A DNA stretch of 64,000 bases from DASSWG01 sp035704905 (GCA_035704905.1 DASSWN010000005.1:3058-67057); one strand, 5' to 3'. Counted from the first letter of the stretch, positions 35,293 to 45,305 are shown. Notes: generated from the letters alone by a model not told the origin. Made by a program: numbers and translations.

Positions 35293-36306
35293 ATGAAAAT
35301 CACCTATTTAATTCCAATTTTCCTTTTAGGTTTCGGAATGCATGCGCAAACCGGAATCAATGAATTGCTCGCTGCGGGGATCGATGATGCCAAACAATTC
35401 AGCGATGACTATTTTTCCCCCGCTGCTGAAGGCGTGATGTATGCACTAAGCAATGCTTGGTACAATTCCGCAAAATCCAAAAAGCCCGGGCATGTCGAAT
35501 TATCCATTATCGGGAATGCTTCTTTTGTGAACGATGAAGATAAAAGCTTCACGCTGAATGTTGCCGATTATAATTACTTGCGTTTTATGGATCCGGCGCA
35601 ACAATCAGGGGAGGTTGCCACCGCTTTGGGCGAAAACGATCCGGATATCACCATGATCATTGAATATGAAAATGAATTGGGAATCACTGAAGAGGTTGAA
35701 ATTGAGCTTCCCCAAGGAATTGGTTCCACAGGCATCAACCTGTTGCCGACCGCCTATTTGCAATTGGGCGTGGGTGTGTTTAAAGGAACCGAAGTGAAAG
35801 TGCGCTACCTTCCAAAAATTGATCAGGGCGATGTGGAGGTTCAATTATATGGTGGCGCGCTGCAACATGAATTGACGAGTTGGATTCCCGGTGCCGGCAA
35901 TCTTCCCATTGCCATTGGCGTTCTCGTGGGCTATACACATTTTGAAGCCGGATTTAATTTGGAAGATAATTCCGTGGTGGAAGGCGACAACCAGAAAATT
36001 GAATCGGAAGTAAATTCTTTGATGGTTTCGGCCTTGGTTTCCACAAAATTGCCGGTCATTAATTTCTATGCCGGTTTGGGGTATTTGAGCGGAAATGCCC
36101 AAAGCGATCTGCTCGGAACCTATCACATACAAACCGGGGTTTTGGGCGGCACCACCATTAAAGATCCGTATAGTATCGAGAATAAAGTCAGCGGCGTGAA
36201 AGCCACCCTCGGCACAAAATTGAAACTCGGGTTTTTCAGGCTGCATGCCGATTATAGTTTCCAACGTTTCAGCAATGCGAGCGTGGGGATTTCTTTTGGG
36301 TTTTAG
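35293..36306 (+). CDS. Outer-membrane-type protein, DUF6588-like
   Basis: A 337-residue exported protein with signal peptide 1-18 (ends MHAQ) and alternating beta strands to a C-terminal aromatic (GISFGF), as in outer-membrane barrels. It resembles the flavobacterial DUF6588 group, an assignment from memory. The early segment (KQFSDDYFSPAAEGVMYALSN) is typical. The function is unknown. It stands alone, with terminators on both sides. Confidence 0.75.
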   Translation: MKITYLIPIFLLGFGMHAQTGINELLAAGIDDAKQFSDDYFSPAAEGVMYALSNAWYNSAKSKKPGHVELSIIGNASFVNDEDKSFTLNVADYNYLRFMDPAQQSGEVATALGENDPDITMIIEYENELGITEEVEIELPQGIGSTGINLLPTAYLQLGVGVFKGTEVKVRYLPKIDQGDVEVQLYGGALQHELTSWIPGAGNLPIAIGVLVGYTHFEAGFNLEDNSVVEGDNQKIESEVNSLMVSALVSTKLPVINFYAGLGYLSGNAQSDLLGTYHIQTGVLGGTTIKDPYSIENKVSGVKATLGTKLKLGFFRLHADYSFQRFSNASVGISFGF

Positions 36307-36340
36307 ATAGATTCTTTAGAGATCAAATTTTAGAATTCAA

Positions 36341-36369
36341 AAGCCCACTTCCTCCAAAAGAGTGGGCTT
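36341..36369 (+). terminator. Terminator hairpin before mdh
   Basis: AAGCCCACT (36341-36349) pairs with AGTGGGCTT (36361-36369) with an 11-base loop. The T tail is interrupted, so efficiency is uncertain. Confidence 0.65.
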
Positions 36370-36450
36370 ATGCTTTTGCTCAAACTTTGGAAAAGTTGTT
36401 ACTTTCCGGAATTTTTTCCATACTTAACTTCAATTTTATCCAATAAACCG

Positions 36451-36458
36451 TAAATTCG
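36451..36458 (+). promoter_or_regulatory. Candidate -7 box for mdh
   Basis: TAAATTCG, one base off TAnnTTTG, lies 38 bases before the mdh ATG. Confidence 0.35.
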
Positions 36459-36496
36459 CATAAAAATTTATTCATCTCTAAAAAATTCAAAATAAA

Positions 36497-37423
36497 ATGA
36501 AAGTAAGCATTGTTGGCGCGGGTGCCGTGGGCGCAAGTTGCGCCGAATACATCGCCATTAAAAATTTCGCATCAGAAGTGGTGTTGGTCGATATCAAAGA
36601 AAATTATGCCGAAGGAAAAGCCATGGATTTGATGCAAACGGCTTCCTTGAATGGTTTCGACACCAAAATAACAGGAAGCACAAACGATTATTCCAAAACC
36701 GCCAACAGCGATATTGCCGTAATCACCAGCGGAATTCCCCGTAAACCGGGAATGACGCGCGAAGAACTCATTGGCATCAATGCCGGGATCGTGAAAGATG
36801 TTTCCGCAAATTTGATCGAACATTCGCCAAATGTAATCCTGATCGTGGTAAGCAATCCGATGGATACAATGACTTATTTGGTGCACAAAACCACCAATTT
36901 ATCGAAAAACAGAATTATTGGAATGGGCGGCGCGTTGGATAGCGCACGTTTCAAATACCGCTTGGCCGAAGCCTTGGAATGCCCATCTTCGGACGTGGAT
37001 GGAATGGTCATCGGCGGGCATAGCGACACCGGCATGCTACCATTGACCCGTTTGGCGGTAAGGAACAGCGTGAACGTTTCTGAATTTTTATCGGAAGAAC
37101 GTCTTGACCAAGTTTTGGAAGACACGAAAGTTGGTGGCGCAACATTGACCAAAATGTTGGGAACGAGTGCTTGGTATGCTCCCGGAGCTGCTGTTTCAGC
37201 TTTGGTTCAGGCCATTGCATGCGACCAGAAAAAAATGTTTCCGTGTTCTGCCATGCTGGATGGCGAATTTGGGTTAGAGGATATTTGCCTGGGTGTTCCG
37301 GTAATTTTGGGCAAAAATGGAATCGAAAAAATTGTTGAAATCGAATTGGACGGTTCCGAAAAAAATAAATTGGACGAAAGTGCCGATGGCGTAAGAAAAG
37401 TCAACGATTTGTTGGTGCTTTAA
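36497..37423 (+). CDS. mdh: Malate dehydrogenase (LDH-like type)
   Basis: Oxidises malate to oxaloacetate with NAD in the TCA cycle. The protein has 308 residues. The NAD loop GAGAVGASCA is at 7-16, with an aspartate after the second strand (LVDIKE) for NAD. The substrate-loop arginines lie in GIPRKPGMTREEL, and the catalytic histidine in IGGHSDTGM. The double Arg loop (RKPGMTR) marks malate rather than lactate specificity. A strong terminator follows. Confidence 0.95.
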   Translation: MKVSIVGAGAVGASCAEYIAIKNFASEVVLVDIKENYAEGKAMDLMQTASLNGFDTKITGSTNDYSKTANSDIAVITSGIPRKPGMTREELIGINAGIVKDVSANLIEHSPNVILIVVSNPMDTMTYLVHKTTNLSKNRIIGMGGALDSARFKYRLAEALECPSSDVDGMVIGGHSDTGMLPLTRLAVRNSVNVSEFLSEERLDQVLEDTKVGGATLTKMLGTSAWYAPGAAVSALVQAIACDQKKMFPCSAMLDGEFGLEDICLGVPVILGKNGIEKIVEIELDGSEKNKLDESADGVRKVNDLLVL

Positions 37424-37466
37424 ATGGCCAATGTAAAGTAAGCGTTGATTAACCATCACTGAAATG

Positions 37467-37505
37467 AAAAACCGTTTGAAGGAATATTCTTCGAACGGTT
37501 TTTTT
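37467..37505 (+). terminator. Terminator after mdh
   Basis: AAACCGTTTGAAG (37469-37481) pairs with CTTCGAACGGTTT (37489-37501), with one wobble, and is followed by T residues. A long stable stem. Confidence 0.85.
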
Positions 37506-37606
37506 GGTTTTGTTACCTTTATTTTCAAAATATTGCCATCAAAAAGTTTTGCGAAACACATTTTTTCGCATCTAAGCTGAACGCAAATTTTATCTTAAAA
37601 AAAGTA

Positions 37607-37637
37607 TTGTCAAATCTTTTTTGAAACCCTATATTTG
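37607..37637 (+). promoter_or_regulatory. Promoter for secDF
   Basis: TTG (37607-37609), a 20-base gap, and TATATTTG (37630-37637) give a good -33/-7 pair. The secDF ATG is at 37677. Confidence 0.65.
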
Positions 37638-37676
37638 TCCGTTTTTAAATAAATTTTTTTATCAAATAAGTTACCC

Positions 37677-40652
37677 ATGCAAAATAAGGGAATAATAAAG
37701 GTGTTCACCATAGTATTTGGACTGGTATGTATTTACCAATTGTCCTTTTCGTTCATTGCCGGAAAAATAGAGCGCGATGCCGAAGCTTTTGCTGAACAAC
37801 GAATTGCGGCGAGTGAAGAAAATTATGCCAAGAAAAGGGAAGCGCTGGAAGATCATTATTTGGACTCTATTGGGGAAAAGGAAATGTTTTTGGGCATCAC
37901 CTATAATTCCGCCAAAGAAAAAGAATTGAACAAAGGTTTGGATTTGAAAGGGGGAATAAACGTAACCCTTCAAGTTTCCGTAGAAGATATTCTCCGTTCG
38001 CTTTCCAACGATTCTAAAGACCCGGCGTTCAACAAGGCGTTGAGCATGGCAAACGAAATGCAAAAAGACAGCCAAAAGGATTACGTGGATTTGTTCTTCG
38101 AGGCTTTTGAAAGCACCGGCGGAAAATTGGCTTCTCCCGATATTTTTGCAAACAAATCATTGAGCGACGAAATCAATTTCGATATGACAAATGATGAGGT
38201 GAAACCCGTCATTCGTAAAAAAATTGATAATGCTGTTTTGTCCGCTTTTGAAATTTTACGCCAGCGAATCGATAAATTCGGGGTTACCCAACCAGATATT
38301 CAACGTTTGGGGAGCTCAGGTCGTATTATGGTCGAATTGCCCGGGGCGAAAGATATTGAACGAATAAAGAATTTATTGCAAAGTACTGCTGAACTGGAAT
38401 TCTGGCATGTTTATAAAGCCGGCGAATTGCAGCCGTTTCTTGCCCAAGCCAATAGCCTTCTCAAAAAATTAGAAGAAAGCAAAGAGCAACCGGAAACAAA
38501 AAAAGACAGCATTTCATCCGAAGAAGGCGATTTGGAAGAATTGTTGACAGAAGTGGACGACACATTGGAAACGGAGAAAAACCCGCTTTTCGATTTGATC
38601 GTGCAACCCGGTTTTCAATCTGGTCCTGTGATTGCCACCTTTAATATTGAAGATACTGCAAAAGTTAATTCTTACTTGCAGAATCCTAAAATTCGGCAAT
38701 TGCTTCCCGCCGACAAGAAATATGTGGATTTTGCATGGGGAAAAACACCTGATAAAAGCGAAACCATCGATCTATATGCGATCAAAGGAAATCGCGAGCA
38801 GGAAGCTCCTTTGAGTGGAAATGTTATTGTTGATGCCACACAAACTTACGACCAAATGGGTCGTGTCGCGGTTTCGATGCAAATGAACGGAAAAGGGGCC
38901 CGAATTTGGGAAGAAATGACCCGGAAAGCCTATGAGGAAGGAAGCCAAATTGCCATTGTTTTGGATAATGTGGTTTATTCGGCTCCAGGCGTTAGCACCG
39001 GTGCCATTTCAGGCGGAAGAAGCGAAATTACTGGCGATTTCAATATTGAAGAAGGTCAAGATTTGGCCAACGTCTTGAATGCGGGAAGGTTGCCTGCATC
39101 GGCTGATATTATTCAAAGTGCAATCGTGGGGCCTTCTTTGGGACAAGCCGCCATTGAAAGCGGAACGATTTCGTTTGTTTTGGCGCTGGTACTTGTTTTC
39201 ATTTTCATGATTTTTTATTATGGAAAAGCCGGCCTCTTCGCCGATATTGCGCTATTAGTGAATATTTTGTTCATTTTTGGAATACTCGCAGGTCTGGGTG
39301 CTGTGCTGACCTTGCCAGGAATCGCGGGTATTGTGCTGACAATTGGTATGGCGGTGGACGCAAACGTAATTATTTTTGAACGTATCCGCGAAGAACTTCG
39401 CAAAGGAAAAAGCCAAGTCGATTCCATGAGGCAAGGTTTCAAAGGTGCACTTCCCGCAATTATTGATGCGAATATCACTACCGCTCTTGCCGGGATTATT
39501 TTGCTGGTTTTTGGTACAGGACCCATTAAAGGTTTTGCGACCACTTTATTGATTGGTTTGGCAACTTCGGTTTTCACATCCATATTTGTGACCCAATTGC
39601 TCACCGATTCCTTCTTGCACAACGGAAAGAAACTAACCTATGCCACTAGCATTACCAAAAATTGGTTTAGGAATGTGAAAGTGGATTTCCTTGGAAGGCG
39701 AAAATATTTCTATTGGGGTTCCGGTATTTTTCTTTTGATTGGAACGATTTCCGTATTTACACAAGGTTTGGATTTTGGAGTTGATTTTCTGGGAGGAAGA
39801 ACCTATGTGGTCAAATTTGATCACGATGTGAACGCTTCCGAAGTGGAAGACAAATTGATTGCCGATTTTGGAAGCATCGACGCCAAAACATACGGCCAAA
39901 ACAATCAGTTGAAGATCGTCACCAAATACCGTATCGACGATACCGGAGAAAATGTGGAGAAGGAAATTCAACAAAAATTATACGGTTCGTTGAAGGGATA
40001 TTTGCCTGCAGACATGACTTTTGACGAATTCGGGATTGGTGGCAATACTTCTGATAAGAATATCGGATTGTTACAAACCACAAAAGTCGGGCCTACGATT
40101 GCCGATGACATCAAGCAATCTTCGGTCTGGGCAATTATGGGCGCATTGATTATGATTTTCCTCTATATTTTATTGCGGTTCAAAAAATGGCAATATAGTT
40201 TGGGAGGTGTGATCGCCCTTTTCCATGACGCTTGGTTTATAATTGTATGTTTCTCGCTTTTTTATAAAATCATGCCCTTTAGTTTGGAAATCGATCAAGC
40301 TTTTATTGCAGCTATTCTTACCATTATTGGTTATTCTATCAACGACACCGTTATTATTTATGATCGGGTGCGTGAATACCTGAACGAAGGTCATCCCTCA
40401 TGGACGATGAAGCAGACAATCAACGATGCTTTAAGTTCAACCCTTAGCCGTTCCATAAACACTTCCTTGACAGTGCTAATTGTTTTGCTTGCCATCTTCC
40501 TTTTTGGGGGCGAAAGCATTCGTGGGTTTATGTTTGCATTGCTGATCGGTATCTTAACTGGGGTTTATTCCACCTTGTTTGTCGCTTCGGGGATCACCTA
40601 CGACACGATGAAAGGTAAGGAAGGAGACGAGAAGAAAAAAGTAGAAGCTTAA
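37677..40652 (+). CDS. secDF: Fused protein translocase subunit SecDF
   Basis: A 991-residue fusion of SecD and SecF, which uses the proton gradient to help proteins finish crossing SecYEG. The SecD half has helix 1 at about 5-25, the conserved LGLDLKGGINV-type motif (here GLDLKGGINVTL), a large periplasmic domain, and the five-helix block with MAVDANVIIFERIREE. The SecF half has LDFGVDFLGGRTYVV and the SINDTVIIYDRVRE motif. This fused form is usual in Bacteroidota. It also supports export of T9SS cargo to the periplasm. Confidence 0.97.
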   Translation: MQNKGIIKVFTIVFGLVCIYQLSFSFIAGKIERDAEAFAEQRIAASEENYAKKREALEDHYLDSIGEKEMFLGITYNSAKEKELNKGLDLKGGINVTLQVSVEDILRSLSNDSKDPAFNKALSMANEMQKDSQKDYVDLFFEAFESTGGKLASPDIFANKSLSDEINFDMTNDEVKPVIRKKIDNAVLSAFEILRQRIDKFGVTQPDIQRLGSSGRIMVELPGAKDIERIKNLLQSTAELEFWHVYKAGELQPFLAQANSLLKKLEESKEQPETKKDSISSEEGDLEELLTEVDDTLETEKNPLFDLIVQPGFQSGPVIATFNIEDTAKVNSYLQNPKIRQLLPADKKYVDFAWGKTPDKSETIDLYAIKGNREQEAPLSGNVIVDATQTYDQMGRVAVSMQMNGKGARIWEEMTRKAYEEGSQIAIVLDNVVYSAPGVSTGAISGGRSEITGDFNIEEGQDLANVLNAGRLPASADIIQSAIVGPSLGQAAIESGTISFVLALVLVFIFMIFYYGKAGLFADIALLVNILFIFGILAGLGAVLTLPGIAGIVLTIGMAVDANVIIFERIREELRKGKSQVDSMRQGFKGALPAIIDANITTALAGIILLVFGTGPIKGFATTLLIGLATSVFTSIFVTQLLTDSFLHNGKKLTYATSITKNWFRNVKVDFLGRRKYFYWGSGIFLLIGTISVFTQGLDFGVDFLGGRTYVVKFDHDVNASEVEDKLIADFGSIDAKTYGQNNQLKIVTKYRIDDTGENVEKEIQQKLYGSLKGYLPADMTFDEFGIGGNTSDKNIGLLQTTKVGPTIADDIKQSSVWAIMGALIMIFLYILLRFKKWQYSLGGVIALFHDAWFIIVCFSLFYKIMPFSLEIDQAFIAAILTIIGYSINDTVIIYDRVREYLNEGHPSWTMKQTINDALSSTLSRSINTSLTVLIVLLAIFLFGGESIRGFMFALLIGILTGVYSTLFVASGITYDTMKGKEGDEKKKVEA

Positions 40653-40678
40653 GATTGTTTCTAACTGAAAAATTTTTC

Positions 40679-40705
40679 AAAAACCCAGCAATTTTGTTGG
40701 GTTTT
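40679..40705 (+). terminator. Terminator after secDF
   Basis: AAAAACCCAGCAA pairs with TTGTTGGGTTTTT around a short T loop, 27 bases after the stop. Confidence 0.8.
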
Positions 40706-40814
40706 TGATTTTTCAAATGGTTTAAATTTTCATTTTCAAGAGTTTGAAGGTTGAAAAAGGTATAAAGTTTTATAAAAAGGTTGGTTTGTCCAGAGAATAG
40801 TGCATATTAAATAG

Positions 40815-40822
40815 TATTTTTG
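40815..40822 (+). promoter_or_regulatory. -7 box for the small T9SS cargo gene
   Basis: TATTTTTG matches TAnnTTTG. It lies just before an ATG at 40826 that would be at the transcription start, so ATG 40874 is preferred. Confidence 0.5.
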
Positions 40823-40873
40823 TGAATGGCTTTTTTGCCGATTGATTTATTTTTAAAATTTAAAATTCAAATT

Positions 40874-41584
40874 ATGATAAGGAAATTACTTTTTGTTTGC
40901 GCGGCTTTCTGTGCTTTTGGCTTGAATGCTCAGTTTACGGTGGAAACAGTACAAGGAGACCCGATTGAAAATGGCGATATTTTTACCTACGGGGAATTGG
41001 AGGCTTCGTTGGAATTTTTTGTATACAACACTTCCAGCGATGCAATCAATATGCAGATTGAATTTGTAGGTGCTACCAATTCCGACGGAAGTGATATGGA
41101 ACTTTGCTTCGGTTTGTGCTACACCACCTTGAACATTGGCCAATCCTATCCATCCTCTCCTGTAATTATTCAGCCTGGACAACATCAAGATACCACCGGC
41201 GACCATTTTTTGAACCGCGATGCAGGAAACGGAACGGATGTGATCACCTATGAATTCAGGTTTTATCAATTGGACGACACCGGTCATGAAGTTGGAAATT
41301 CCCTAACCATGTATTATCAATACGATCCGTTGCTTGCAATTGATAACGTGAACAAGCTTGATTTTACGCTTTTTTCGACTATCGTTTCAGATAATTTGAA
41401 AATTGATAATGACCAACCCTTGGCCGTGAATATTTATAATTTGGAAGGAAAATTGGTAAAAAGCGAACAACTTTCTGCAGGCCAAAATGAAATCCAAGTT
41501 TCTGATTTGGCAGCACAACTATATTTGTTTCAATTTACGGACGAAACCGGTGCACAACAAATCGAGAAGATTGTGGTTCAATAG
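40874..41584 (+). CDS. Small T9SS type A cargo protein
   Basis: A 236-residue secreted protein. The signal peptide is residues 1-20 (ends GLNAQ). The middle is one beta-sandwich domain (about 22-155), with a Cys pair in LCFGLCYTT, and about the last 70 residues form a type A sorting domain (NIYNLEGKLVKSEQLSAGQ and AQLYLFQF). The function of the beta domain is unknown. It has its own promoter and terminator. Confidence 0.85.
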   Translation: MIRKLLFVCAAFCAFGLNAQFTVETVQGDPIENGDIFTYGELEASLEFFVYNTSSDAINMQIEFVGATNSDGSDMELCFGLCYTTLNIGQSYPSSPVIIQPGQHQDTTGDHFLNRDAGNGTDVITYEFRFYQLDDTGHEVGNSLTMYYQYDPLLAIDNVNKLDFTLFSTIVSDNLKIDNDQPLAVNIYNLEGKLVKSEQLSAGQNEIQVSDLAAQLYLFQFTDETGAQQIEKIVVQ

Positions 41585-41610
41585 AATTCACCGATATTTA
41601 TTATTTCGAG

Positions 41611-41634
41611 AACCGTCTTTTTAGACGGTTTTTT
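41611..41634 (+). terminator. Terminator after the small T9SS cargo gene
   Basis: AACCGTCT (41611-41618) pairs with AGACGGTT (41623-41630), loop TTTT, followed by T residues. Confidence 0.85.
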
Positions 41635-41797
41635 CGTTTTGAGGATTTGCTGAAGATTTGGCTAAGAAAGTTAAATAAGAAAATAGGAGAGACATATCTT
41701 ATTCACGGGAATTGCTTTCCCATCAACAGAAAATCCTTCATCCCAAATCACTAAAATTCAGTCCGAAATATTTCAGGTTTAAATTTCTATATAAGTC

Positions 41798-43468
41798 CTA
41801 AAAAGAAATGCTGATACTTGCCGAAAGCCCCGTGCTTTCCGGAACATAGCGGCAAACCCCGCCTACGCAAACCACCCCGCCACGCTGGCGTCCGTAATTA
41901 AGTGAAAACCGGTTGGCACCTTTGGTGAAGCTTCCGCCGATATTGTAATAATGGATGCGCTCTTCTTTAATTTCATTGCCATAATTGTAGATATCGGAAA
42001 CATAAAAAGACAATTTATGGCTGGCATTGAATTCCAAGGTTCCGCCACCCCAGTTTTTGTGGTCGTCTTCGGTCCATAGATGTTGCCCCACCAATCGAAT
42101 GGACTGTTTTTCATTCAGAATGTAGGTTGCTTCGGCTACGGCAATGTTGGTTTCAATGATTCCGGAGCGTTCTTCGATGTATTTTTTGTTGTAATACTGG
42201 TTCACATAGGTAAAAATTGTACTCCAATCTTCGCTTAATTTTTTACGGACTTCCAAACTAATGTCGGAAAAATATTTTTGGCCAAAACCAAAATAATCGA
42301 CTTCATAATCATGATTCAATAGATCATATTCCCCCGATAAATTTGCCCAATAAGCCGCGTTCATCGCCAATTTGGTTCCGTATTTTCCCCCGAGGGTCGA
42401 TCCTTCTTTAAAATTGTAATACATATCGAATTGACCGCCGATTTCACCGGCTTTGGCCAAATTGTTGGCGGCGTTCAAAACCACCGATGGTTGCGCTTGA
42501 TAGACATAAATATTGGTAAGCAAGTAATCGTGTTGCTTGGTCAGTGCAGGAATGAAATTAACAATGTTCTGGTTGAACAAATTTCCCTGAGCTTTTCGGT
42601 CGGAGAAAAAACTCATATTTTCCATTCGGCGCAAAGTTGCATTGACGCCCAAACCCTGGTCCGCATAACCGAAATTCAGCAAAAGCGCGTTTCCGGGCTT
42701 GACCAAGTCGTTATTGATGGTATGGGTTTCCACAATGGCATCTTCCGTTTTGGCCACATATTCGGCACTGGCATAAAAACTGTTTTTGCTGAAATCCAAC
42801 CGGCCCGAAAAGGCATTTGTCAATTCTTCAAAATTCGGGTTTTCGATGTCGGTTTCTTCATAGCGGCCCACATAACTTAATCCAAGTCCAAGCGAATAGT
42901 TTTCAACCTTAAAGATGTCTGACAAGTCTATTTCAGTATCAACACCAAAAATCTGTCCCTCGGAAAGTTCAAAAGCTTCCTTTTGCTTCCCAAAGAGTCC
43001 GGTGAGTTTTATATCATTGGTTGGCCGATAAACGATTCTTCCGCCCATAAGCGCATTGTTGATTCCCAATTGCCTGTCTTCCCAAGAGCGCAAAATCAAT
43101 CCACTTCCAAATTGTTCATAAAAATATCCGCCGGTTATTTTCAACTTTTTGCTTTGGTATTCCAAATAAAAGGTTGATAAACCACTGTCGTCGTATTTTG
43201 GTAAAAATCCAACCAAAGGTTTTGGTAAATAGGATTCCAACTGAATTCCCGCCGACCATTTTTTATAGGTATAATCGAGTTTCAGATAATTGTTCGAACG
43301 CACATGTTCATCGGTTCCGGGGAAATTGGTGTCGATGAATTCGCCCGTTTTCGAATCGTTGTTGTACCATTTGAAATCCGATTCGAAACCACCGGAAAGG
43401 TTTCCATAATCTTGTGCAAACAAAAAAGTACCGGAAAACAAGAAAGCTAAAAGGATATAATTTTTCAT
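41798..43468 (-). CDS. Outer-membrane barrel-type protein, DUF6029-like
   Basis: A 556-residue exported protein. The signal peptide is residues 1-18 (ends FLFAQ), then alternating beta strands run to a final aromatic (SISISF), as in outer-membrane barrels. It resembles the DUF6029 family, an assignment from memory. It follows a TlpA-like thioredoxin gene by 54 bases on the same strand, and a divergent gene encodes an Omp28-like lipoprotein with CxxC. This suggests a redox-linked outer-membrane function, by inference. A Cys-containing loop (VVCVGGVCRYV) sits near the C-terminus. Confidence 0.75.
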   Translation of the reverse strand: MKNYILLAFLFSGTFLFAQDYGNLSGGFESDFKWYNNDSKTGEFIDTNFPGTDEHVRSNNYLKLDYTYKKWSAGIQLESYLPKPLVGFLPKYDDSGLSTFYLEYQSKKLKITGGYFYEQFGSGLILRSWEDRQLGINNALMGGRIVYRPTNDIKLTGLFGKQKEAFELSEGQIFGVDTEIDLSDIFKVENYSLGLGLSYVGRYEETDIENPNFEELTNAFSGRLDFSKNSFYASAEYVAKTEDAIVETHTINNDLVKPGNALLLNFGYADQGLGVNATLRRMENMSFFSDRKAQGNLFNQNIVNFIPALTKQHDYLLTNIYVYQAQPSVVLNAANNLAKAGEIGGQFDMYYNFKEGSTLGGKYGTKLAMNAAYWANLSGEYDLLNHDYEVDYFGFGQKYFSDISLEVRKKLSEDWSTIFTYVNQYYNKKYIEERSGIIETNIAVAEATYILNEKQSIRLVGQHLWTEDDHKNWGGGTLEFNASHKLSFYVSDIYNYGNEIKEERIHYYNIGGSFTKGANRFSLNYGRQRGGVVCVGGVCRYVPESTGLSASISISF

Positions 43469-43522
43469 AGGAAGTTGGGGCTCCAATCCTTTTTCAATTA
43501 AATCGGATTGAAAGTGCGAAAA

Positions 43523-44002
43523 TTAGTTGGAATTCTCTTTGATGATTTCGTAAAGTTCATTTTCGGCACCCGGCACATAACCGGAATGTCGATAAATAAC
43601 TTTATTGTTCTTAACCACAATCGTGTGTGGAATTGAGGTAATATTAAAACTGCGTTTCAAATCTTGATTGGTGTCCAAAAGCACAGTATAATCCCAACTT
43701 TTTCCGTTTACCAAAGGCTTCACCCTTTTTTGGGTACGCGGGTCATCGGTGGAGATGGCGATGACTTCCACACCGGTTTCTTCTTGCCAAGTGCTATAAA
43801 CTTCACTAATGGTGTCCAGTTCTTTCAGACAGGGCATGCACCACGTGGCCCAAAAACTCAAAACCGTTACATGATCGGTGTTTGTCAAGCTTTGTATATT
43901 GGTCCGATCGCCATCCAAGGTTTCCAAATAAGTGCTTGGTACTTTATTTTGGGCCGTCACCGCAAAACCGATGAACAAGAAAAGAATGCTTAATTTTTTC
44001 AT
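43523..44002 (-). CDS. TlpA-like periplasmic thioredoxin
   Basis: A 159-residue exported thioredoxin-fold protein. The signal peptide is residues 1-18 (ends AVTAQ). The active site reads WATWCMPCLKE (CxxC), and the cis-proline loop is in ITSIPHTIVV. It is probably a thiol reductase feeding a specific partner. Upstream of a barrel-type gene and divergent from an Omp28-like CxxC protein. ATG 44002 gives a good signal peptide; the frame to 44032 adds only ten residues. Confidence 0.9.
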   Translation of the reverse strand: MKKLSILFLFIGFAVTAQNKVPSTYLETLDGDRTNIQSLTNTDHVTVLSFWATWCMPCLKELDTISEVYSTWQEETGVEVIAISTDDPRTQKRVKPLVNGKSWDYTVLLDTNQDLKRSFNITSIPHTIVVKNNKVIYRHSGYVPGAENELYEIIKENSN

Positions 44003-44204
44003 GATTTTTTTATAAGGAAACAAAAGAAACAATATTTTTCCAAACCAACAACTTTTTTAAGTAAACATATCAAATTTAATGTTTTGCTGAATTTTCCAAT
44101 AGAGACAAGGAAGTTTTCAGCCGAAAAATAAAAAGTTAATAAATTTATGGGTTTTTAAAATACTTGGTATATTGCCACATTCAAAAAACAAAACAAAAGC
44201 AATT

Positions 44205-45251
44205 ATGAAAACACCCAAATTAGTATCTTTTTTAATGATTTTTTGCACTTTCGCATTCATGGCGTGTAGCAGCGATGATTCCGGAGATGGGGAAGAAATA
44301 ACTTCCATTAGTGTTTCAAGCAGTTCAACGCTCATTCTTGGAGGAACCGCGACTTTTACCGTTACCACGAATACCGGCGATGACGTAACCTCCAGTTCTG
44401 AAATATTCGTGGATGGAACGGCTTTGACCGACAATACATTTACACCAACCGCAGAGGGAATGTATGAAATTACGGCCCAATATGCCGATTTGACCAGTGC
44501 GGTTTTTGAGTTAACCGTTGTCGCAGACGGCCAACTTTTTCCAAAACGTGTGCTGATTGAAGATTTCACCGGAACTTGGTGCGGAAACTGTCCGAAAGTG
44601 GCGAACGCCATTGATATGGTACAAGCACAATCGGATAATGTGGTTGTTGTGGCCGTTCACCAAGCAGACGGAAGTCAACCTGATCCGTATGATTTTCCGG
44701 AAGACATTCTCGATCCTCCAGGCGTGACACAAGGGCTTCCCCAAGCGCGTTTGAACCGAAATGTTGTTTGGCCTTTCGTAAATGCTCCCGATCTTGACCT
44801 AGCTCTAAATTTGACTGGCGATGATGCGACGGTGGGATTGGCAATTGATTCGGAAGTTACAAGTGGAAATTTGAATGTTTCGGTCGATGTGAAGTTTGGT
44901 CTTGACCACAGTGGTGAAAATTTGAAATTGGTGGTGTACGTTCTTGAAAACGGATTGATTCACAACCAGGTCAATTATACCACTTACTATGGTGGAAACG
45001 ATCCGATTGTAGATTTTGAGCACAACCACGTGCTTCGTGCGAGTTTGACGGATTTGCACGGCAACAGTATTCCCGATGCACAAACCGCAAGCGGAAACGT
45101 TTATAATAAGACTTTTAACGTAGCTGTGCCAAGTTCTGTTGAAAATGCAGCAAATATCAGCATTGCGGCCTTTGTGGTTGGTGCCGATGGAACCGCGGTG
45201 AATTCACGTGATGCCCAAGTTGGTATGGATCAGGAGTTTCAAGAATTATAA
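44205..45251 (+). CDS. Omp28-related lipoprotein with thioredoxin-like CxxC
   Basis: A 348-residue lipoprotein: lipobox FMAC with C20, followed by SSDD. An Ig-like beta domain covers about 30-110. An Omp28-type thioredoxin-like domain follows with DFTGTWCGNCPKV (CxxC, near residue 130) and VVAVHQADG. The last about 130 residues are a beta domain. No T9SS tail is present. The open frame to TTG 44172 is rejected since ATG 44205 gives the lipoprotein signal. Shares its divergent promoter region with the TlpA gene, suggesting a common redox job. Confidence 0.85.
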   Translation: MKTPKLVSFLMIFCTFAFMACSSDDSGDGEEITSISVSSSSTLILGGTATFTVTTNTGDDVTSSSEIFVDGTALTDNTFTPTAEGMYEITAQYADLTSAVFELTVVADGQLFPKRVLIEDFTGTWCGNCPKVANAIDMVQAQSDNVVVVAVHQADGSQPDPYDFPEDILDPPGVTQGLPQARLNRNVVWPFVNAPDLDLALNLTGDDATVGLAIDSEVTSGNLNVSVDVKFGLDHSGENLKLVVYVLENGLIHNQVNYTTYYGGNDPIVDFEHNHVLRASLTDLHGNSIPDAQTASGNVYNKTFNVAVPSSVENAANISIAAFVVGADGTAVNSRDAQVGMDQEFQEL

Positions 45252-45271
45252 AAAAAACAAACAGAAATTTG

Positions 45272-45305
45272 AAAAACGCTCCCTTTGTGGAGCGTTTTTT
45301 TTTTT
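45272..45305 (+). terminator. Terminator after the Omp28-like gene
   Basis: AAACGCTCC (45274-45282) pairs with GGAGCGTTT (45289-45297) and is followed by a run of T. Confidence 0.88.

Noticed and set aside
35091..35303. 70-residue minus-strand frame downstream of gyrB
   Set aside because: Covers the gyrB terminator hairpin and the next gene's start; low-complexity and no family.
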